Of a stretch of 64,000 bases of DNA, positions 58,675 through 64,000 are shown piece by piece. The notes beneath the pieces are model-generated. The model saw only the letters and a list, made by a program, of their open reading frames with translations, did not search any database and was not told the DNA's origin. The DNA lies in NCBI RefSeq assembly GCF_036182465.1, contig NZ_CP108081.1, positions 7,750,001 through 7,814,000 on the forward strand, read 5' to 3'. This DNA is from Streptomyces sp. NBC_00258 (GTDB taxonomy: Bacteria > Actinomycetota > Actinomycetes > Streptomycetales > Streptomycetaceae). A program made the translations under genes and the position numbers. Positions within the stretch are counted from its first letter, which is position 1. Each line of letters begins with the position of its first letter.

Positions 58675-61431
58675 TTACACCCACGTCCGGGGGCGGTAGC
58701 GGTTGGCGCGCTCCACCAGATCGATCCTCTCCTCGCCACGCTGGGCGAGCCGGGCCAGTGTCCGGTACGAGCGCTCCAGACCGAAGCGCAGGCCCCGCTC
58801 GTCCAGGTCGCTGCCGAGCAGTACGGTCCGCGACCCAGTGCTCGGCGGGGCGGAACCCTGGCTACCGGAGAGTACCCAGTCCAGGGCGCAACCAAGGACC
58901 TCTGTGGACAACTGCTCGCGGCGCACCGCGTCCAGACCGTACCCGTCCAGCGCCTCGACCTGGGCCGCGGCCGAGGTCAGGTCGTCCAGGAACGGGGCGT
59001 CGGGAATCCCCGCACCGGACAGCGCCGGCCCGGGAACTCCCGTACCGGGTACGCCCGCTGCGGGCACCGCCGTACCGGACGTACCCAGAGCCGGTGGGCC
59101 CGGTGGGGGCGGCGCCGTCTCGGCCAGCCGCTGGCGCAGCCGTGCCCGGACGGCGGCGACCCGGGCCGCCGTGTAGTGGATCGACGCCTCCGGCACCGAC
59201 TCCAGCGTCCGTACGGAGCCACGGCGGTCGCCCGCCGCCAGCTGGACGCGGGCCAGGCCGAACGCGGTGCTCACATAGCTGGGGTCGGTGGTCCACACCA
59301 GGCGGTAGTACTCGGCGGCGTTGTCCAGCTGTCCGAGGACCTCCGCGCACACGCCGAGGGCCAGCTTGGGCGCCGGCTCGCCGGGGAACGCGTCGTAGAT
59401 CGCGTCGAAGGACACCGCCGCGACCTCGTGGTCGCCGGTCGCGAGCGCCGCCACGCCCCGGTACCAGACCACCCGCCAGTCGTCGGGATGGTCCGCTTCC
59501 AGGGCTTCGAGCGTCCTGGTCGCCTGGTCGAGCTCGCCCATCTCCAGGCGCGCCCGCAGCTCGCGCAGCCGCAGCTCCAGGGAACCGGCGGGCGCGGCGT
59601 GCAGCGCGGTGATCAGCTCGGCCGGTGCGGACGTCATCAGCCCGGCCAGGAACCCGGCGTTCGGGTCGCCCGGGTCCACCCGCGGCACCGGCAGCGCGAG
59701 GGCCGCGGCGGCGGTGTTCAGCGGCTTGAGGAGGGAGGCCCGAGCGGCCGCGGAGGCCGGCGGGAGGAACGGCGTGCCGTTCGCCCCTGCGGTCCCGCTC
59801 GCTCCGCCGGCAGCCCCCGCCCCGTTCGTGCCGCTCGTTCCGTTCGCCCCGGCCGTCAGCGCGGGCGCGCCCTTCTTCCCCCGTACGGGATCGATCCGCA
59901 CGCCAAGTCGCGACACGTCGCCGGCCAGTGAGCTGAACAACTCCGTGTCCGTGACCTTCAGTTCGGGTCCGAACAGGGTGGACAGCGAGGGACGGGCGCG
60001 CCCCGTCTGCACGGAGACGACCTCGCGCAGCACACCCGTGAGCTGCTCGGCCATCTCCTGCGCGGAGGCGAACCGGCGGGCCGGGTCGGGGTCGGTGGCG
60101 CGCACGAGGAGCCGGTAGAAGGACTCGTACGTGCGGAAGACCTCGATGTTGTCGGGGTCGGGCAGGGAGTCCACGAACACGTTCGTGTAGCCCTGGAAGT
60201 CGAAGGTCAGGACCGCCAGCGTGCGGGCGACCGTGTAGAGGTCCGAGGCGACCGACGGGCCGACGTCGGCGACCTCCGGCGCCTGGTAGCCGACCGTGCC
60301 GTAGATGGCCGACTCGTCGTCGTCCATCCTGCGCACCGCGCCCATGTCGATCAGCTTGAGCTGGTCCTCGGTCTGTATCGCGTTGTCGACCTTGAAGTCG
60401 CAGTACAGGAGGTTGCGGCTGTGCAGATGGCCGAGGGCCTCGAGCGCCTCGATGCCGTACGCGCAGGCCTGTTCCACCGGCAGCGGGTCGCGTTTGCCGG
60501 TCGCCGTGCGGCGGCCGTTGGCGATCTCCTTGAGGGACTTGCCGCCGACGTACTCCATGACGATGTACCCGTCCAGCGAACCCGTCCGCTGGTCGAGGTG
60601 CTCCACGAAGTTGTAGATCCGCACGATGTTGGAGTGCTCGATCTCGGCGAGGAAGCGGCGCTCGGAGATCGCGGCCTCCATCGCGTCCTGGTCGCCCGTG
60701 TCGAGGAGGCCCTTGAGGACCACCCAGCGGTCGGACACCGCACGGTCGACGGCGAGATAGACCCAGCCGAGCCCGCCGTGCGCGAGGCAGCCCACGACCT
60801 CGTACTGGCCGTGCACGATGTCGCCGGTCTGCAGCTTCGGCACGAACGAGTACGGGTGGCCGCACTTGGTGCAGAAACCCTCCGTGCGGCCGGACCGCTC
60901 GCCGCGCGAACGCCCCACCGGCGCACCGCAGTCGGAGCGCGAGCAGAACCGCTTGCGCTCGGGGACCTCGGGGTTCTCCTGGATCATCACGCGCGGGTCG
61001 GGCCGCGGCACGTCCGGGACCTGCACCAGGCCGACGCCGAGCCGGCCGCGCCCCGAGGACCCGGCGGTCGAGCCGGAGCTGCGCACCGACACCGAACGGC
61101 CCGTGGTGCGGCCCGACACCGAGCGCGAGAGACGGCCCGACACCGAGCGCCGCGACTGGGACGACCGCGACGAGGCGCGTGAGGAGGCGCGGGAGCTGGA
61201 GCGCGAACTGGCGCTGCGCGAACTCCGCGAACCGCTCCTGCCGCCCCCGGTGATCCCGGTCGGCGGTGAGCCCACCATGCCGGTCGACGAGACGACCGGG
61301 GCCAGACCGCAGGTGTCGCAGTACAGCTCGCCGCCGCCCACGTCCTCGTACGACCCCGAGCAGCCGGGCCGCTGACACGGTTGCTGCGGACTCTGCCCAC
61401 TCGCTTCGGCGTTGACGTTCTGTTCGCTCAC
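58675..61431 (-). CDS. pknG: PknG-like Ser/Thr protein kinase with zinc ribbons, SR-rich segment and TPRs
   Basis: A 918-residue soluble kinase. Zinc ribbon (Cys19/24/38/41), an Arg/Ser-rich segment (residues 64-118), a rubredoxin-like Cys pair set (Cys163/168/187/190), kinase domain from about 208 with VVLK (Lys240), YCDFKVDN (Asp345, in place of HRD) and IDMG (Asp362, in place of DFG), then TPR repeats (about 600-880). These replacements are those of mycobacterial PknG (YND, LGAV). In mycobacteria PknG phosphorylates GarA to control glutamate metabolism. GTG start overlaps the coiled-coil gene (GTGA). Confidence 0.93.
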   Translation of the reverse strand: MSEQNVNAEASGQSPQQPCQRPGCSGSYEDVGGGELYCDTCGLAPVVSSTGMVGSPPTGITGGGRSGSRSSRSASSRSSSRASSRASSRSSQSRRSVSGRLSRSVSGRTTGRSVSVRSSGSTAGSSGRGRLGVGLVQVPDVPRPDPRVMIQENPEVPERKRFCSRSDCGAPVGRSRGERSGRTEGFCTKCGHPYSFVPKLQTGDIVHGQYEVVGCLAHGGLGWVYLAVDRAVSDRWVVLKGLLDTGDQDAMEAAISERRFLAEIEHSNIVRIYNFVEHLDQRTGSLDGYIVMEYVGGKSLKEIANGRRTATGKRDPLPVEQACAYGIEALEALGHLHSRNLLYCDFKVDNAIQTEDQLKLIDMGAVRRMDDDESAIYGTVGYQAPEVADVGPSVASDLYTVARTLAVLTFDFQGYTNVFVDSLPDPDNIEVFRTYESFYRLLVRATDPDPARRFASAQEMAEQLTGVLREVVSVQTGRARPSLSTLFGPELKVTDTELFSSLAGDVSRLGVRIDPVRGKKGAPALTAGANGTSGTNGAGAAGGASGTAGANGTPFLPPASAAARASLLKPLNTAAAALALPVPRVDPGDPNAGFLAGLMTSAPAELITALHAAPAGSLELRLRELRARLEMGELDQATRTLEALEADHPDDWRVVWYRGVAALATGDHEVAAVSFDAIYDAFPGEPAPKLALGVCAEVLGQLDNAAEYYRLVWTTDPSYVSTAFGLARVQLAAGDRRGSVRTLESVPEASIHYTAARVAAVRARLRQRLAETAPPPPGPPALGTSGTAVPAAGVPGTGVPGPALSGAGIPDAPFLDDLTSAAAQVEALDGYGLDAVRREQLSTEVLGCALDWVLSGSQGSAPPSTGSRTVLLGSDLDERGLRFGLERSYRTLARLAQRGEERIDLVERANRYRPRTWV

Positions 61432-62750
61432 GATTCCCCCCTCCGGTCCTGTGGTCCGCCGTGCCCGGGGACCCTGGGTACCAGCACTTCGGCGGCCGCG
61501 TGCTGGTAGCGCAGCACCGCCTGTTCCGCCACACGCAGGTCGCAGGGCGCGCTCCACAGCATGCGGCGCGCCGCGTCGTACCTCTCCACCAGCAGCGGGT
61601 CCTCGGCGAAGCCGTGCCGGGCGACCTTCGCCTTGTACGCGTCGAGACGGCCGCGCAGCTCCGCGCGGACCGCGAGCGGCGCGGTGACCGCGGTCAACGA
61701 CTCGCGGGCGCGCAGCAGTTCGTCGTCGGCCTTCGCCTCCAGGGACTCCAGGAGCGGCGAGAGGCGGTGCCACTGGGCGTGCCTGCGGTACTCGGCGGCC
61801 GTCGCCAGCTGTTCCTGCAGCGCGGTCGGCGGGCCGCTCACCGCGGGCACCTCGGACGCGGCGATCTTCGCGAGGACCTCGCCGCGGGCACTCCGCGCCT
61901 CGGCGAGCGTGCGGTCCGCGCGGCTCAGCACGTCCCGCAGCCGCACCAGCCGCGCCTCCGCGTCCTGCCGCACGGTGAGCACGGCGTCGATCTCGCGCCG
62001 CACCTCCTCCAGTGCGCGCGCCTCGCGGTCGTAGCGCGTGGTGTCGGGGCGTCCGCCGCCCGGCGCCGAACTGCCCTGCGCGGGCAGCCAGAAGTCCAGC
62101 GGATCGGACACCACCCGCTCGCGCAGCGAGGTCAGGGTGCGGGTGATCCGCTCCAGGTCGTCGCCCGAGGGGTGCTCACCGGGCCGTACGCCCACGGAGT
62201 GCGCGAGCTGGCGGGTGCGCTGCAACTCCGCGGCCAGTAAATCGATCCGGGCGGGCAGCGCAGACCACACGGCGTCGGCCGTCACGACCATGTCCAGCGA
62301 GGTCGCGTACAACTCGTTCATGCGCTCCACGAGTTCGGCGAGCGAGAAGCGCTCGCTGAGCTTGCCCGTGCCCGCCATCGTGGGCGCGGCGGCCGTGGCG
62401 GACGCGCTGCCGGCGACCGTGACGCTCTCGCCGCGCAGCAGCTCCGTCAGCTCCACGAGGTCCTCGCGGTTCGACCAGCGTCTGCGAGAACGGATCTCCC
62501 GTGCGGAGCGCAACGCGTCGGCGTACGCGTCGAAGTACGCCCACAGCAGGGAGATCGACGCCTCGGCGGCACCCCAGCGCTCCTTGGTCGTACCAGTGAG
62601 CTCGGCGCCTTCGAGGAGTCTGCGGCCCGCGTGGTCCTGCAGGGCGAGGAGCGAGGTCTCGATGGCCTCGTGCTCCGCGCCGAGCCGCGCCAGCGCACGG
62701 TCCACCTCGTCCCGGTCCATCACCGGCCCGGAGGGTCCCGTGACGCCCAT
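61428..62750 (-). CDS. Coiled-coil protein of unknown function with a TTA codon
   Basis: A 440-residue, almost wholly helical soluble protein (LDAYKAKVARHG, EARALEEVRREIDAVLTVRQDAEARLV). No recognised family, signal peptide or membrane helix. Leu171 is encoded by TTA (62240-62238), read only by the bldA tRNA in streptomycetes. ATG 62750 follows GAGGGG. It is coupled to the kinase gene by GTGA overlap and follows the binding-protein gene, so it probably bridges the membrane sensor and the kinase; that is inference. Confidence 0.82.
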   Translation of the reverse strand: MGVTGPSGPVMDRDEVDRALARLGAEHEAIETSLLALQDHAGRRLLEGAELTGTTKERWGAAEASISLLWAYFDAYADALRSAREIRSRRRWSNREDLVELTELLRGESVTVAGSASATAAAPTMAGTGKLSERFSLAELVERMNELYATSLDMVVTADAVWSALPARIDLLAAELQRTRQLAHSVGVRPGEHPSGDDLERITRTLTSLRERVVSDPLDFWLPAQGSSAPGGGRPDTTRYDREARALEEVRREIDAVLTVRQDAEARLVRLRDVLSRADRTLAEARSARGEVLAKIAASEVPAVSGPPTALQEQLATAAEYRRHAQWHRLSPLLESLEAKADDELLRARESLTAVTAPLAVRAELRGRLDAYKAKVARHGFAEDPLLVERYDAARRMLWSAPCDLRVAEQAVLRYQHAAAEVLVPRVPGHGGPQDRRGES

Positions 62751-62821
62751 CGATCACCCCTCGTTTCGTGGTGCTTGCGGTGCTTGCTTCGTCTCGATGA
62801 AGAACTACTGGAACACTCCGG

Positions 62822-63838
62822 CTACTTGTACTGGACCGCGGGCGGTCCGTCGCCCTTGCCGAGCGTCCCGGCGAGCCAGGTGTCGTACGACTTCTGCCAG
62901 TCGGCCTTGCGGTAGTCCACCAGGATCTGGTTGACCCGGCGTATCAGATCGGTTGCGTCCTTCTTCATCGCCACGCCGTAGTACTCGTCCGTGAACGGCT
63001 CGCCCTTGAGCTGGACCGTCGGGTCCTGTGCGGCCTGGCTCGCGGCGAGCGCGCCGTCGGTGACCACGGCGTCGACCTCACCGAGCTGCAGCCGCACCAG
63101 GCAGTCGAGTTGGTTCGGCACGGTGCGCTTCTCGAAGTCGGCGGACGCGACGAGGCGGCCGTCCTGCTTGCCCGCCGTCAGTGCGTCGAAGGCGGTGGAG
63201 CCCTTCGCCGTGCAGATCCGCTTGCCCGCCAGCGACTTGTCGTACCCGGTGACGTCCGACTTCTTCGGGGCGAGCACCTGCTGGCCGGTCTCGAAGTAGG
63301 GGGACGAGAAGGCGACGTCCTCCAGCCGGTCGCAGTTGATCGTCATGGTGCGCACCACCATGTCGACCTTCCCGTCCTGGATCGCCGGGATGCGCTCGCT
63401 GGTCGGGATGGCCTTGAAGCGGACCTCGGCGTCCTTCTTGCCGAGGATCTCGTCCGCGATCGCATGCACCAGGTCGATGTCGAAGCCCTCCAACGTGGCG
63501 GTCTTCGACGTGCTGTTCGGGTCGCGGTAGCCGAAGCGGTAGCTGTTCTGGTCGACGCCGACCGTCAGATAGCCGTCCTGCTTGATCTTCTGGACCGTCG
63601 CGCCGTCCTGGGGGCCGGAGTCCGGTGCCAGGCTCTGGTCCTCGGGGTCCACGCACTCCTCGGCCCTCGCCTGCTCACCCCGGGCCACACCCTGGCCGTC
63701 GACACCCGTGCCGCCGTCCTCGCGGCTCTGGGTCACCGGCAGCAGGAGAGCGAACACCGCCGCGAGGGCGCAGACGACCGCCATCGCACCCACCCCGCCC
63801 CAGCCCCTCAGACTGGTCCGCAAACGCCGTGCGTTCAT
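62822..63838 (-). CDS. glnH: GlnH-like amino-acid-binding protein, membrane-anchored
   Basis: Periplasmic-binding-protein fold (SBP family 3) of 338 residues: YLTVGVDQNSYRFGYRDPN, LEGFDIDLVHAIADEILG, MTINCDRLEDVAFSSPYF and KSLAGKRICTAKGSTAFD are typical of glutamate/glutamine-binding proteins. In mycobacteria GlnH with GlnX senses Asp/Glu and activates PknG. Here the N-terminal helix (about 15-34) lacks a lipobox, so it is likely a signal anchor. ATG 63838 chosen (GAGGGGG seven bases upstream); ATG 63844 possible. Gene lies eight to fourteen bases after the upstream membrane protein. Confidence 0.9.
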   Translation of the reverse strand: MNARRLRTSLRGWGGVGAMAVVCALAAVFALLLPVTQSREDGGTGVDGQGVARGEQARAEECVDPEDQSLAPDSGPQDGATVQKIKQDGYLTVGVDQNSYRFGYRDPNSTSKTATLEGFDIDLVHAIADEILGKKDAEVRFKAIPTSERIPAIQDGKVDMVVRTMTINCDRLEDVAFSSPYFETGQQVLAPKKSDVTGYDKSLAGKRICTAKGSTAFDALTAGKQDGRLVASADFEKRTVPNQLDCLVRLQLGEVDAVVTDGALAASQAAQDPTVQLKGEPFTDEYYGVAMKKDATDLIRRVNQILVDYRKADWQKSYDTWLAGTLGKGDGPPAVQYK

Positions 63839-63852
63839 CGTCATGCCCCCTC

Positions 63853-63999
63853 TCACCGGTACTCCGACAGCCTGCGCCCGATGCCGAGCACCGCGCCGGC
63901 CGCGGCCAGCACCGCGAGGACCGCGGCGCCCACCACCAGGCCGTTCATCGCGCCCCGGCCGTCTCCGGCGGCCTGCTTGAACTCGGTCTCCTCGCGGCC
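63853..63999 (-). CDS. Membrane protein, C-terminal fragment cut by window edge (GlnX-like position)
   Basis: The last 48 codons of a gene that begins beyond the window: a hydrophilic stretch (REETEFKQAAGDGRG), one membrane helix (NGLVVGAAVLAVLAAAGAVLGIG) and the tail RRLSEYR. It ends eight bases before the binding-protein start region, matching glnX before glnH-pknG in mycobacteria and corynebacteria. Identity as GlnX is by position only. Confidence 0.6.
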   Translation of the reverse strand, partial: GREETEFKQAAGDGRGAMNGLVVGAAVLAVLAAAGAVLGIGRRLSEYR

Positions 64000-64000
64000 T

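Noticed and set aside
60818..61375. Plus-strand frame opposite the kinase gene rich in Glu/Arg/Leu (EARELERELALREL)
   Set aside because: It is the complement of the Ser/Arg-rich segment of the kinase; the composition follows from the antisense of repetitive Ser/Arg codons and there is no ribosome site.

Overview
The window is high-GC DNA from a sporulating streptomycete. The evidence is about 70% GC with the matching codon bias, GTG/TTG starts and dense ATGA/GTGA stop-start overlaps. It also carries rodlins and chaplins (the hydrophobic sheath of aerial hyphae and spores), a melC-type tyrosinase pair, sortase substrates with LAxTG motifs and a SsbB-type single-strand binding protein. The order of rodlin, chaplin, tyrosinase and ssbB genes recalls the S. 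coelicolor SCO2683-SCO2719 interval; that comparison is from memory, not a search.

Layout. 1-2.8 kb: a partial SDR oxidoreductase and an acyl-CoA synthetase. 2.9-6.5 kb: three rodlins (two in tandem on the minus strand, one divergent), a short chaplin and a long two-domain chaplin with a sortase signal. 6.5-20.2 kb: an FAD oxidoreductase/ATP-grasp pair, a secreted GH26 hydrolase, and a minus-strand exopolysaccharide operon (two glycosyltransferases, polyprenyl-phosphate sugar transferase, Wzy-like polymerase, MviN/MurJ-like flippase, deacetylase, Wzz-like protein, acyltransferase-like protein). 20.3-27.6 kb: a second surface block with two more chaplins, four secreted proteins without recognised function, a VKOR-type disulfide-forming membrane enzyme and melC1-melC2.

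27.7-34.5 kb: an MMPL transporter, an ArsR-like regulator with a small membrane coiled-coil protein and paired operators, a Ser/Thr kinase, a secreted histidine-acid phosphatase and tRNA-Arg(TCT). 34.8-41.5 kb: two coupled GTPases, ssbB with an upstream DnaA box, a thioester-domain surface protein and a PPOX flavoprotein. 41.8-54.1 kb: EttA (ABC-F), a hotdog thioesterase, a conserved unknown, an ABC exporter operon (two large FtsX/MacB permeases, a 33-bp-repeat small ORF, an ATPase with an AbrB-like tail), a truncated globin and a PCMT-like methyltransferase.

54.2-64 kb is a minus-strand signalling operon: a membrane protein fragment, GlnH-like binding protein, coiled-coil protein, PknG-like kinase, PP2C phosphatase, VWA protein and FHA protein. 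It looks like an expanded relative of the mycobacterial glnX-glnH-pknG amino-acid-sensing module. Kinase, phosphatase and FHA protein each carry tandem zinc ribbons, and the coiled-coil gene has the only in-frame TTA (bldA) codon I found.

The strongest regulatory signal is a shared promoter-like element, close to the remembered sigma-BldN consensus, 45-59 bases before five rodlin/chaplin start codons. I saw no CRISPR array, insertion sequence, prophage or integrase.
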